64,000 nt of DNA from assembly GCA_963737545.1 (NCBI GenBank), contig CAVTTH010000001.1, positions 705,454 through 769,453 of the forward strand. The letters are read 5' to 3'. Shown piece by piece: positions 17,213 to 25,820 of the stretch. The position numbers and the translations under genes are program-made. The stretch comes from CAVTTH01 sp963737545. GTDB taxonomy: Bacteria; Verrucomicrobiota; Verrucomicrobiia; Chthoniobacterales; UBA10450. How positions within the stretch are numbered: the first letter of the stretch is position 1; each line of letters opens with the position of its first letter. Below the pieces are notes generated by a model, which was not told the origin of the DNA, did no database searches, and saw only the letters and a program-made list of their open reading frames with translations.

Positions 17213-18298
17213 TCAGGAACGCGCGATCGCTCGTTGACGCAACGCGTGATCACAGAGGACGAGCGCGGTCATCGCTTCGACCATCGGCACCGCCCGGGGC
17301 AGGACGCAGGGATCGTGACGACCCTGCGCCTCGATGGTGGTCGATTCGCCCGAAACGGTCACTGTCTTTTGCTCACGGGAAATCGTTGCCGTCGGTTTGA
17401 AGGCGACGCGAAAGATAATTTCTTCACCATTCGTGATGCCGCCCTGTACGCCACCCGAATGATTAGTGGTCGTTCGAACTTTCCCCTCTCGCATCTCGAA
17501 CGGATCATTGTGCTCGGAGCCCTTCATCCGAGTGGCCGCGAATCCCGAACCGATTTCAAAGCCCTTCGTTGCCGGTAAACTCAGCATGGCTTTGGCGAGG
17601 TCGGCTTCCATCTTGTCGAAGACAGGTTCACCCAACCCAGCGGGAGCATTTCGCACAACGCATTCAATCACACCGCCTAACGAATCTCCTTCGCCGCGAA
17701 CTTTCTCAATCAATGTCGCCATCTTCTCAGATGCTGCCGCGTCGGGACAACGAACCAAAGAGCGTTTCACCTCTTCGAGTTTGACCGAGCCGCGATCAAT
17801 CGACGCGATGATCTCGTGAATCTGCGTGACATAAGCTACGATCTCCAGCTGCGGAGTTAATTTTGCCAGGACGCGCTTTCCGACGGCGCCGGCGGCGACA
17901 CGACCAATTGTTTCGCGCGCTGAAGCCCGTCCGCCGCCCCGCCAGTTTCGGATGCCGTACTTTGCTTCATAGGTGAAATCGGCATGCGAAGGCCGGAAGG
18001 TCTTTTGCATTTCCGCGTATGCTTCCGGACGCGCATCCTTGTTACGCACAAGAATGGAAATCGGCGTGCCGAGCGTTCGGCCCTCGAAAACGCCCGAGAG
18101 AATCTCGCATTGGTCCGGCTCGTTGCGCTGGCTAACGATCTTGCTTTGCCCCGGGCGACGCCGATCAAGATCGCGTTGGATATCCGCTTCGCTAATGGCT
18201 ACGCCGGACGGGCAGCCGTCGATGACTACACCGACGCCGCCACCGTGCGATTCTCCCCACGTCGTGATGCGAAAAAGTTGGCCGAAGCTGCTGCCCAT
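17213..18298 (-). CDS. aroC: Chorismate synthase
   Basis: The protein has 361 residues, the usual length. It converts EPSP to chorismate with reduced FMN, the last step of the shikimate pathway. Family blocks are present: GESHGGGVGVVIDGCPSG near the N-terminus, a Arg-rich RDLDRRRPGQ, the central GGRASARETIGRVAAGA and late GGVQGGITNGE and RHDPCVLPRAVPM. ATG 18298. It is followed closely by cvpA. Upstream, a long hairpin repeat (18351-18503) separates it from the PLP enzyme gene. Confidence 0.96.
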   Translation of the reverse strand: MGSSFGQLFRITTWGESHGGGVGVVIDGCPSGVAISEADIQRDLDRRRPGQSKIVSQRNEPDQCEILSGVFEGRTLGTPISILVRNKDARPEAYAEMQKTFRPSHADFTYEAKYGIRNWRGGGRASARETIGRVAAGAVGKRVLAKLTPQLEIVAYVTQIHEIIASIDRGSVKLEEVKRSLVRCPDAAASEKMATLIEKVRGEGDSLGGVIECVVRNAPAGLGEPVFDKMEADLAKAMLSLPATKGFEIGSGFAATRMKGSEHNDPFEMREGKVRTTTNHSGGVQGGITNGEEIIFRVAFKPTATISREQKTVTVSGESTTIEAQGRHDPCVLPRAVPMVEAMTALVLCDHALRQRAIARS

Positions 18299-18350
18299 TG
18301 GGCAACACTTACCTCTCGCTCACCAAAATAACAACGCGGTAGAAGAACTT

Positions 18351-18503
18351 GTCATCCCGAGTCGCGCCGGCGAGGGACCTCGCTCGCGCACAGTGCGCCA
18401 CAGAAAAAAACAGAACCCTTGACCAGCAGCGCACGCCCGTCGTAACGCGGAAGCACTCGAGCTATTGGGAGGTCCTTCGCCGCTGCGCGACTCAGAATAA
18501 CAG
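18351..18503. repeat. Long hairpin repeat, family C copy 2
   Basis: The left arm GTCATCCCGAGTCGCGCCGG then CGAGGGACCTC pairs with the right arm GGAGGTCCTTCGCCGCTGCG then CGACTCAGAATAAC. It fills the intergenic gap upstream of aroC (18299-18518), which holds no other feature I can see. Confidence 0.75.
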
Positions 18504-18518
18504 CAGCACAGCGAGCAG

Positions 18519-19679
18519 CTAGATCGCCGCGAATGCAGTGCGCAGATCGTCGATCAGGTCGTTAACGTCCTCGACACCGACTGACAAACGGACGAGCGAA
18601 TCGGTGATGCCGAGGGACGCCCGCATTTCCGGGGGGACAGCGCCATGCGTCATGAGGGTGGGATGATTGACCAGACTTTCGACCCCGCCTAACGATTCTG
18701 CGAGCGCGAATAAGTGCGTGTTCTCGAGAAAACGACGCGTCCCCGTGAGATCGGTTTTCAGGACAATGGTGACCATCCCACCGAACGCACGCATCTGGCG
18801 CCTGGCCAATTCATGATGCGGATGCGCCTTTAGTCCGGGGTAGCTGATCGATTCGAGCTTCGGTTCCTTTTCAAATGTGTGCGCGATCTCGAACGCGTTT
18901 TCACAATGGCGCTCCATGCGCAAAGCGAGAGTTTTCAATCCGCGCAGAGCCAGAAAGCTGTCGAACGGTCCCGCGATCGCACCAACAGAGTTTTGCAAAA
19001 ACGCCATGCGATCGCCGAGTTCCTGGTTGTCGCCAACGACGGCAATCCCACCAACCATGTCCGAATGCCCGTTGAGATATTTCGTGGCTGAATGAACAAC
19101 GATGTCGAAACCGAACTCGATCGGTCGTTGAATCCACGGAGTCGCGAAGGTGTTATCCGAAACGGAAAGCGCGTTGTGGGCCCGCGCGATTTTCGCGACT
19201 GCTTCGAGGTCGATCACTTTCAGGAGCGGATTACTCGGCGTCTCAATCCAAACCATTCGCGTGTTCGGTTTCATCGCCCGCTCGACGTTGGTCACATCCG
19301 TTGCATCCACGAACGTAAAATCGAGATTGGCGGAGCGACGGCGAACGCGTTCAAAAAGGCGGTAGGTGCCGCCATAAAGATCGTCGCTCGCGACCACGTG
19401 CGATCCACTGTCGATCAATTCCAGAACAGTTGACATTGCAGCGAGACCCGAGGCGAAGGCCCATCCGCGCGTGCCGTTTTCGAGGTCAGCGACGCAACGC
19501 TCGTAGGCGCAGCGGGTCGGATTGATCGAGCGCGAGTAATCATAGCCTTTGTGTCGCCCCGGACTCTCCTGGACGTAGGTCGATGTCGCATAGATCGGCG
19601 TCATGATCGCGCCGGTGGAAGGATCAGGTGATTGGCCAGCGTGGATTACGCGAGTGGCGATGTCGTGCTGTTTTTTCAT
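18519..19679 (-). CDS. Cys/Met metabolism PLP enzyme (cystathionine gamma-lyase or gamma-synthase)
   Basis: The protein has 386 residues, typical of this fold-type I family. PLP Lys200 lies in HSATKYLNGHSD; other family marks are YDYSRSINPTR (residues 47-57), FASGLAAMS, and SLGGVESLVNHP near the C-terminus. Next to it on the same strand is cystathionine beta-synthase, so a reverse transsulfuration pair (homocysteine to cysteine) is the best reading, making this a gamma-lyase. Sequence alone does not separate lyase from synthase. ATG 19679. SLG in the conserved block uses the rare codon TTA within TCGTTAGGC (18687). Confidence 0.85.
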   Translation of the reverse strand: MKKQHDIATRVIHAGQSPDPSTGAIMTPIYATSTYVQESPGRHKGYDYSRSINPTRCAYERCVADLENGTRGWAFASGLAAMSTVLELIDSGSHVVASDDLYGGTYRLFERVRRRSANLDFTFVDATDVTNVERAMKPNTRMVWIETPSNPLLKVIDLEAVAKIARAHNALSVSDNTFATPWIQRPIEFGFDIVVHSATKYLNGHSDMVGGIAVVGDNQELGDRMAFLQNSVGAIAGPFDSFLALRGLKTLALRMERHCENAFEIAHTFEKEPKLESISYPGLKAHPHHELARRQMRAFGGMVTIVLKTDLTGTRRFLENTHLFALAESLGGVESLVNHPTLMTHGAVPPEMRASLGITDSLVRLSVGVEDVNDLIDDLRTAFAAI

Positions 19680-19707
19680 GGAAAATTGAAGCGCAGATTA
19701 AAACCGC

Positions 19708-19788
19708 CATCCCGAGCGTAGTCGAGGGATCCCGCGGCGAAAGCTATAAGGTAACTTCAACGGGATCTCTCAACTTCTCTCGGGATGA
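19708..19788. repeat. Long hairpin repeat, family C copy 3
   Basis: The left arm CATCCCGAGCGTAGTCGAGG then GATCCCG pairs with CGGGATCTCTCAACTTCTCT then CGGGATG. It lies in the gap between the two transsulfuration genes. Confidence 0.7.
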
Positions 19789-19791
19789 CAA

Positions 19792-21234
19792 CTAACTAAA
19801 CTCCCGGTCCGCCGGCGCGGATGATTTCGGCATCTTCAGCCGGAGATACGAAAGAAGATCTGTTCGCGTGATCAATCCGAGGAATTTGTCGCCTTCGCGC
19901 ACGATCGCGACGCGACCGCGCTCGAAGACTTCGAGCAAATCGCTAATGTTCGCTTTCGGCGAAAGCGTTTCCAGCCGATCCGTCATTGCCATTTTCGCGA
20001 GGCTATTAAATTGACTGGAATCGCGGTGCACCTTCACGAGCAGATCCGATTCGTCAAGAATCCCGATGACGCGCCCATTTTGGTCGATCACTGGAACTTG
20101 CGAGACCTCAGCCGAACGCATGCGCTTAAAGGCGGTGAGCAGTGTATCCTCCGGGCCGACTGTAATGACCTCGCCGAATTCCTGCCGATGGCTGATTAGA
20201 TCACTCAAGTCTCCATGGGGCGGGCGGGAGACGAACCCCTGTTCCGCCATCCAGAAGTCGTTATACATTTTCGAGAGGTACTTGTTTCCGGTGTCACAGA
20301 CGAAGGTGACGACGCGCTTTTTTTCTGTCTGTTGCCGGCAATAGCGCAGAGCCCCGGCAAGGAGCGTGCCAGTGGAAGAGCCGCCCAGAATTCCTTCCTT
20401 GTGCAAAAGTTCGCGGGCGGTGGCGAAACTCTCCGCGTCGTCAATCTCAAAGGCGTCTGTAACAAATGACATGTCCGCAATGTCGGGAACGAAATCTTCG
20501 CCGATGCCTTCGACCGCCCAGCTCCCCGCCTTGTGCAATTCGCCGGTCTTGACCCATTCGTAAAGAATCGAGCCGGTTGGATCGGCCAGAATCATCTCGA
20601 TTCCGCGCCGCGGTTTAACTCGCGAGAAGAATCGGCCGAGTCCAGTCAACGTTCCACCGGAGCCAACGCCAACTACGACCGCATCGACATCATGTCGCAT
20701 TTGTTCCCAGATTTCCGGCCCGGTGCTGCGCTCATGCGCTAGCGGATTGGCCGGATTGCCAAACTGATTGACGTAAAACGCGCCGGGAATTTCGATCGCC
20801 AACTTGGCCGCCACGTCCTGGTAATATTCTGGATGGCCTCGCGTCACATCCGATCGGGCGAGCCGAACCTCGGCGCCAAGCGCGCGCACGTGGGCGATTT
20901 TCTCCTGCGACATCTTGTCGGGGATGATCAGGATAATGCGATAGCCTTTTGCGCCCGCGATCAGAGCCAGGCCAAGCCCCGTATTCCCCGCGGTCGCTTC
21001 GATGATCGTGCCGCCGGGTTCCAGCTTTCCTTCCTCCTCCGCGGCTTCAATCATCGAGAGCGCGATACGATCCTTGATTGACCCAGTCGGATTTTGGTTC
21101 TCCAGCTTGATGAATAGCTGACAAGGTCCGGTGTCCATCCGCGTGATCTCAACGAGTGGTGTGTCGCCGATCAAAGAAAGAATCGCCGGCGGCTTGGCCG
21201 GTGTAACGGGATTTGGAGAGGAGGAATCAGTCAT
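19792..21234 (-). CDS. Cystathionine beta-synthase with C-terminal CBS domains
   Basis: The protein has 480 residues. The fold-type II PLP domain (about 18-340) has PLP Lys54 in NQNPTGSIKDR, the AGNTGLGLA phosphate/substrate loop, and GVGSGGTLTG for the PLP phosphate. Two CBS domains follow (about 350-470): EVSQVPVIDQNGRVIGILDE and RVAIVREGDKFLGLITRTDL. It condenses serine and homocysteine; the CBS pair usually senses an adenosyl ligand, often SAM. With the neighbouring lyase it makes cysteine from homocysteine. A cysteine-synthase activity is possible, but the CBS pair favours this call. Confidence 0.88.
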   Translation of the reverse strand: MTDSSSPNPVTPAKPPAILSLIGDTPLVEITRMDTGPCQLFIKLENQNPTGSIKDRIALSMIEAAEEEGKLEPGGTIIEATAGNTGLGLALIAGAKGYRIILIIPDKMSQEKIAHVRALGAEVRLARSDVTRGHPEYYQDVAAKLAIEIPGAFYVNQFGNPANPLAHERSTGPEIWEQMRHDVDAVVVGVGSGGTLTGLGRFFSRVKPRRGIEMILADPTGSILYEWVKTGELHKAGSWAVEGIGEDFVPDIADMSFVTDAFEIDDAESFATARELLHKEGILGGSSTGTLLAGALRYCRQQTEKKRVVTFVCDTGNKYLSKMYNDFWMAEQGFVSRPPHGDLSDLISHRQEFGEVITVGPEDTLLTAFKRMRSAEVSQVPVIDQNGRVIGILDESDLLVKVHRDSSQFNSLAKMAMTDRLETLSPKANISDLLEVFERGRVAIVREGDKFLGLITRTDLLSYLRLKMPKSSAPADREFS

Positions 21235-21296
21235 AGAGGAAGCAGGGAGCTGTGGCCGTTTCAGAGAGCATTGTTAACTGCGTGATTCCTTTATCA

Positions 21297-21782
21297 CTAC
21301 CATTCCGAGCGGCTGTCTTCGATTAATTGCTGCAATACCGGGAAGCGCAGCTCACCGTAATTCAGCGCATAACGCAAATCGCCGCCTTTGTAGATCCATG
21401 TGGTCGGGATCCAACTGAGCGGCAGATCGTTAAAACGCTTGATATGGTCCGCGCCGCGCGGACCGGGATCGGCCAGGATCGTGACGTTTGGCCGATCGGC
21501 GATCTCGAATTTCTTGAGCATCGTGCGTCCATCCTCCCCACCGTTCCAGACGGAGACGAAAAAGAAACGAACCTGGGGATTCTCCTTAATGGTTTTGAGC
21601 CAGCCGCCGCTTTTCAGTTCGGCCTGACAATTCGAACACCACGGCGCCCAGAGATGGATTATGCTCAGTTCCGGCGATTTCACCGCTTCGGCCACTTTCT
21701 GCTCCGCGGTCGAAGCGGCGAAAAGACATGACGAAGTCATGCCGAAAAGCACAAACGCGAGGGTGGGTATCAATTTCTTCAT
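21297..21782 (-). CDS. Exported thioredoxin-like protein
   Basis: The protein has 161 residues. A signal peptide (MKKLIPTLAFVLFGMTSSCLFA) precedes a thioredoxin fold with the redox motif WAPWCSNC (CxxC) and a cis-Pro-like LSWIPTTWIY. It is a TlpA/ResA-type oxidoreductase by layout and would work in the periplasm; its partner is unknown. ATG 21782 was chosen over a longer in-frame start at 21827 because it begins the signal peptide. The stop lies 60 bases before the cystathionine beta-synthase start, so the two may be co-transcribed. Confidence 0.8.
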   Translation of the reverse strand: MKKLIPTLAFVLFGMTSSCLFAASTAEQKVAEAVKSPELSIIHLWAPWCSNCQAELKSGGWLKTIKENPQVRFFFVSVWNGGEDGRTMLKKFEIADRPNVTILADPGPRGADHIKRFNDLPLSWIPTTWIYKGGDLRYALNYGELRFPVLQQLIEDSRSEW

Positions 21783-21930
21783 AACCCGGTGATTCTTCCA
21801 GTATGCGGAGAAATGAGGGCCGCTCAAGGCATTGCGGTGTTGTAAGCGAAATCACGCCATGCGTCACCGTCGTCTCGAACGCAGTCGAGAAGACCCCCTG
21901 GCGTTACCATGCCCAACTGCTCACTCCAGG

Positions 21931-21959
21931 TTGACCCGCCCCGGGAAAGTGACTAGTGT
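21931..21959 (+). promoter_or_regulatory. Probable sigma-70-type promoter of rpsA
   Basis: TTGACC (21931-21936), a 17-base spacer, then TAGTGT (21954-21959), about 90 bases upstream of the rpsA ATG. The -35 match and spacing are good, the -10 is partial. Confidence 0.45.
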
Positions 21960-21960
21960 G

Positions 21961-21980
21961 CCTCCCCTTTCTTGGGGAGG
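21961..21980 (+). promoter_or_regulatory. Stem-loop at the start of the rpsA leader
   Basis: CCTCCCC-TTTCTT-GGGGAGG forms a GC-rich hairpin directly after the predicted promoter. There is no T run after it, so it is not a standard terminator. It could stabilise the 5' end or serve in autogenous control of S1. Confidence 0.45.
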
Positions 21981-22048
21981 AATGCGCGATAACCGCCTTT
22001 CCTAACACCTAACCAAATCCCCCATCGCTCCAGAAGAAGCTCACGTTT

Positions 22049-23731
22049 ATGGCACAGATGCAGGAACTACTCGCGAAATCGTATCGCGATTTTAAAGAAG
22101 GCAGCATTGTTAAAGGTCGCATCCTCGAAATGCGCCCCCGTGAAGTGCTTGTGGATATCGGTTACAAATCCGAAGGCGTTATTCCGTCCGCCGAATTTGA
22201 GGATATTGAATCTCTGGAAGTGGGCGACGAAGTGGACGTTCTCCTCGAACGCCTCGAAAACGACGAGGGCATGGTCGTGCTCTCAAAGGAAAAGGCCGCC
22301 TATCGCCAGAATTGGAACAAGATCGCAGCTGTCTTTGCTGGCGACGGTCTGATTAAGGGCAAAGTGAAGTCGGTGGTGAAGGGCGGGCTGATGGTAAACA
22401 TCGGCGTCGAGGCGTTCCTGCCCGCGTCGCAGATCGATATCATCCCACCGAAAGACTTGCAGCAATTCGTGGGCAACACCTACGACTTTAAGATCGTAAA
22501 GATTAATGACGACCGAAAGAACGTCGTTCTTAGCCGGCGGGAATTAATCGAGCAGGAGCGGAGCGAGAAGCGGCAGAAGTTCCTCGAAGGCGTGACAGTT
22601 GGGGACAAGGTCCACGGGACGGTAAAAAATCTCACCGATTTCGGCGCGTTCATCGACCTCGACGGGATGGATGGTCTGCTCCACATCACAGACATGACCT
22701 GGGGTCGTCTCGGGCACCCGAGCGAGCTGGTTAAAGTCGGGCAGGAGCTCGAGTTGATCGTTCTCGACATCAATAAGGAAAAAGAACGCGTTTCGCTTGG
22801 CCTCAAGCAAATGCAGAAGAATCCATGGGATCAGATCGAAGAGCGGTTCCCGGCGGGTCAGCGGGTCAAAGGCAAGATCACCAACCTTGTTCCCTACGGC
22901 GCCTTCGTGGAGCTGGAGGAAGGGGTCGAAGGTCTCATCCACGTCTCCGAGCTGTCGTGGACGAAAAGAATTATGCGCCCGGCGGATATTCTCTCCGTCG
23001 GCCAGGAAGTGGAGTCGGTTGTCCTCGGCGTGAACAAGGACGAGCAGAAGATTTCGTTGGGATTGCGCCAGCTCGAACCGAATCCTTGGGACGAGATCGA
23101 GAAGAAATTCACCATTGGCAGCCGGGTGAAAGGACAGATTCGCAACATGACTGCCTACGGCGCGTTCGTCGAACTCGAAGATGGGATCGATGGAATGATC
23201 CACGTCTCCGACTTGAGCTGGACGCGCAAAATCAATCACCCAAGCGAGGTCTTTAAGAAGAATGACCAGGTCGAAGCCGAAGTCATCGACATCGACAAGA
23301 CGAATCAGCGAATCAGCCTCGGCATCAAACAACTGAGCGACGATCCGTGGAAAGAAATCGATTCGAAATACAAGATCGGTGATCTGGTTAAAGGCAATGT
23401 GACGAAGCTGGCCAGCTTCGGCGCGTTCGTGCAGTTGCAGGATGATATCGACGGGCTCGTCCACATTTCCCAGCTGAGTGAGGATCATGTCGCCAAAGTG
23501 AAAGACGTCCTCAAGGTTGGTCAGGAAGTCGAAGCGCGTGTTATCAAGGTGGATAAAGTCGAGCGCCGCATCGGTCTCTCGATCAAGGCCGCGAATTATT
23601 CCGAAGAAGAACTGAAACGCGAATCGGAGGCATTCGACAGTCTGCGGCCGGGCGAAGATATGGTCGGGCTCGAGAAAGCGTTCGAAGCCGCCGCGGAAGA
23701 TTACCGGCCGGGCGAATCGAAGAAAAAATAA
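22049..23731 (+). CDS. rpsA: 30S ribosomal protein S1
   Basis: The protein has 560 residues with six S1 RNA-binding domains starting near residues 18, 100, 186, 270, 357 and 444. The first two are diverged (VLVDIGYKSEGVIP, LMVNIGVEAFLPAS), as in all S1 proteins, and bind the ribosome; the last four carry repeats such as YGAFVELE-GV-EGLIHVSEL-W and bind mRNA. It helps load mRNAs on the 30S subunit. It stands alone, with its own promoter and a leader hairpin, between minus-strand genes. A poorly conserved acidic tail (residues 520-560) ends the protein. Confidence 0.96.
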   Translation: MAQMQELLAKSYRDFKEGSIVKGRILEMRPREVLVDIGYKSEGVIPSAEFEDIESLEVGDEVDVLLERLENDEGMVVLSKEKAAYRQNWNKIAAVFAGDGLIKGKVKSVVKGGLMVNIGVEAFLPASQIDIIPPKDLQQFVGNTYDFKIVKINDDRKNVVLSRRELIEQERSEKRQKFLEGVTVGDKVHGTVKNLTDFGAFIDLDGMDGLLHITDMTWGRLGHPSELVKVGQELELIVLDINKEKERVSLGLKQMQKNPWDQIEERFPAGQRVKGKITNLVPYGAFVELEEGVEGLIHVSELSWTKRIMRPADILSVGQEVESVVLGVNKDEQKISLGLRQLEPNPWDEIEKKFTIGSRVKGQIRNMTAYGAFVELEDGIDGMIHVSDLSWTRKINHPSEVFKKNDQVEAEVIDIDKTNQRISLGIKQLSDDPWKEIDSKYKIGDLVKGNVTKLASFGAFVQLQDDIDGLVHISQLSEDHVAKVKDVLKVGQEVEARVIKVDKVERRIGLSIKAANYSEEELKRESEAFDSLRPGEDMVGLEKAFEAAAEDYRPGESKKK

Positions 23732-23746
23732 CTTCGGTGCTGGTCG

Positions 23747-25771
23747 TTACTTGGGCGGAGATTGGCCGCGGCCAGCCTGCGCGTCAATCTCCTCTGCTCG
23801 TTGCAGGTGGATGGCGCCTTCCTCTTCCTGGCCGATGAGCTGCAGCGTCTTTCCCAGGTTGTAATGCGCGGCGGCGTAGTTGGGATTGATTTCTAACGCC
23901 CTTCGATATTCAGCAATCGCCTGGTCGAGTTCCCCGAAACGAGCGAGGCAGTTGGCCAGCCCGTTGTGAGGCGAAGCAAGGTTCGGATTGATCTCCAAAC
24001 TTTTCCGAAAATGCGCAGCAGCTTCGGGAAAATTGCCGGAGCGAAAAAAAACGTCGCCCAGAGAGTAGGCTATCTCGGCATTATTCGGATCGATCTGGAA
24101 TGCTTTCTCTAACTCTGCCACTGCTTCGTCGTTCCGTCCGAGGCGGATGAGTGCTTCGCCCAATTGACGATGCGCGACGCCATTCCCGGGGTCGATTTGG
24201 AGAGCCATTCCGAGATGGGACATGGCCTCAGTCGTCAAACCGCTTTGGAGCAAGGCGGCCCCGAGATTGGCATGCGCGGCGGCGATGCGCGGATTTAATT
24301 CCAGCGCCTTCTTGTAACCGGCAATTGCTTCATCAATTCGCCCGGCGCGAAAAAGAACGTTTGCCCGGTTGTACTGCATCTCTGCCGCCGCCGGATTAAT
24401 CGCGAGCGCTTGATCCAATTCAGTAAGCGCAGCGTCCGTCTCGCCTTTATGACTTAGTTCAATTCCGAGATTGCCATGTGCCATCCAGCTCTCCGGATTT
24501 GTTGCGATCGTCGCCCGCCATAATGTCTCCAGATCGGCATACGTTCCTGCCTGCCGCCAGGTCTCGAGACCTAGCGTCAACAGAAGCGCACCGCAGAAAA
24601 CAATTCGCAGAATCTCCTTTTTGCGCCCAAAAAATTCGAACGCGGTGGTGACCCCCGCTGCCGCTAATGCCAACGGACCGATACTCGCCAGATACTGATA
24701 ATGGTCTGCCACGAACGAATAGCGAAACGTGTAAAGCATGATGAAACCAAGGACAGGGCTCAGTGTGGCGACGAAGAAAAGCGCGGCCACTTCGACACCA
24801 CGGCCGAAGAATTTCCGCGTGAAATAAATGGCGCAGCCCGCGCCCACCGTCAGACACAGCCAGAAATAATCGAGCGAATTCGACACCGAGATTTCCCACC
24901 GCGGATAGCTGAAAGCGAGGTGCGCCGGCCAGAAGAGTTTGCCCAGATAAAACCAGAGGGCGCGACTCGCCACGAGAATTCTCGTCGGGAAATCGATCGA
25001 GAAAAGCTCGCCTTGAGTTCCCTGATGATAGCGCTCCCACCAGATCGTAAGCAATCCACCGCCGATACCAAGAAGGACGAACGGGACCACTTGCGCGATT
25101 CGCTTCCAAGTGATGGTCTTCCCTTGCCACCAGAGAATCAAAAATAGCGCCGCGGGCATCGTACAAGCAGTGGTCTTGCTGAAGAGCGCCAGGACGTAGA
25201 AGACCAGCGCCAGCGCATAGAATCCCGATTTCTTCGCGCGTTTTTCGTCGACAAATTCCACCCAGGACAGAAGCGCGAGGAGAAAGAAGAAACCCATCAA
25301 CACATTCTTGCGCTCGGTAATCCAGGCTACCGATTCCACCTGCACCGGATGCAGTGCGAAGAGAGCTGCGCCCAGCCACGCGCCGGGCACGTTCAGAACG
25401 CGCAACAGCCGCCAAACGAGTAATGCGTTGATCGCATGCAGCGCGAAATTTACCCAGTGATATCCGGTCGACTGAAATCCCCAGATCGCGTGCTCCAGCC
25501 GGAACGTCGTATAAACGAGCGGGAAATATTGCGACGGAGAATCGAAGGAGAACCAGATGCGGCGCAATCCGTCAGCCGCGGTCAGCAATTTATTCTGTGT
25601 GACGTAGACGTCGTCGTCCCAGATGTAGCCAGCGTGCCACGCTTGCTGGTATACGAGCAGAGTCGCGGCGATCAACAGCAATCCTTGTATCCAAGTCTCG
25701 ACCAGGGCGAACCGGCGTGGCGCTGAAAGGCGGGCGGTGCTTGCGGCAGTTAATTTAGACTTTCTTTTCAA
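23747..25771 (-). CDS. TMTC-like polytopic membrane protein with TPR domain
   Basis: The protein has 674 residues. About ten TM helices fill residues 25-410, with an early DDD motif in GYIWDDDVYV and the HPVQVESVAWITERKNVLMG block found in bacterial homologues of TMTC/DUF1736 proteins, which are GT-C-fold enzymes using polyprenyl-linked sugars. Seven or so tetratricopeptide repeats follow (about 430-660; e.g. AHANLGAALLQSGLTTEAMS). It may transfer sugars to exported proteins, but the substrate is unknown. The start codon is TTG at 25771; no in-frame ATG precedes the first TM helix. It converges with rpsA, 15 bases apart. Confidence 0.75.
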   Translation of the reverse strand: MKRKSKLTAASTARLSAPRRFALVETWIQGLLLIAATLLVYQQAWHAGYIWDDDVYVTQNKLLTAADGLRRIWFSFDSPSQYFPLVYTTFRLEHAIWGFQSTGYHWVNFALHAINALLVWRLLRVLNVPGAWLGAALFALHPVQVESVAWITERKNVLMGFFFLLALLSWVEFVDEKRAKKSGFYALALVFYVLALFSKTTACTMPAALFLILWWQGKTITWKRIAQVVPFVLLGIGGGLLTIWWERYHQGTQGELFSIDFPTRILVASRALWFYLGKLFWPAHLAFSYPRWEISVSNSLDYFWLCLTVGAGCAIYFTRKFFGRGVEVAALFFVATLSPVLGFIMLYTFRYSFVADHYQYLASIGPLALAAAGVTTAFEFFGRKKEILRIVFCGALLLTLGLETWRQAGTYADLETLWRATIATNPESWMAHGNLGIELSHKGETDAALTELDQALAINPAAAEMQYNRANVLFRAGRIDEAIAGYKKALELNPRIAAAHANLGAALLQSGLTTEAMSHLGMALQIDPGNGVAHRQLGEALIRLGRNDEAVAELEKAFQIDPNNAEIAYSLGDVFFRSGNFPEAAAHFRKSLEINPNLASPHNGLANCLARFGELDQAIAEYRRALEINPNYAAAHYNLGKTLQLIGQEEEGAIHLQRAEEIDAQAGRGQSPPK

Positions 25772-25820
25772 AGCCTCGGAATTCAGCTTCTCCCCCGGGC
25801 GAGAAGATCCTTTCTACCGT

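Noticed and set aside
22544..23488. Long minus-strand frame opposite rpsA (314 codons)
   Set aside because: Mirror of the S1 repeat codons; no start site or domain, and rpsA is certain.
24459..25415. 318-codon minus-strand frame inside the TMTC-like gene
   Set aside because: Same strand, other frame; Arg-rich composition without domains.
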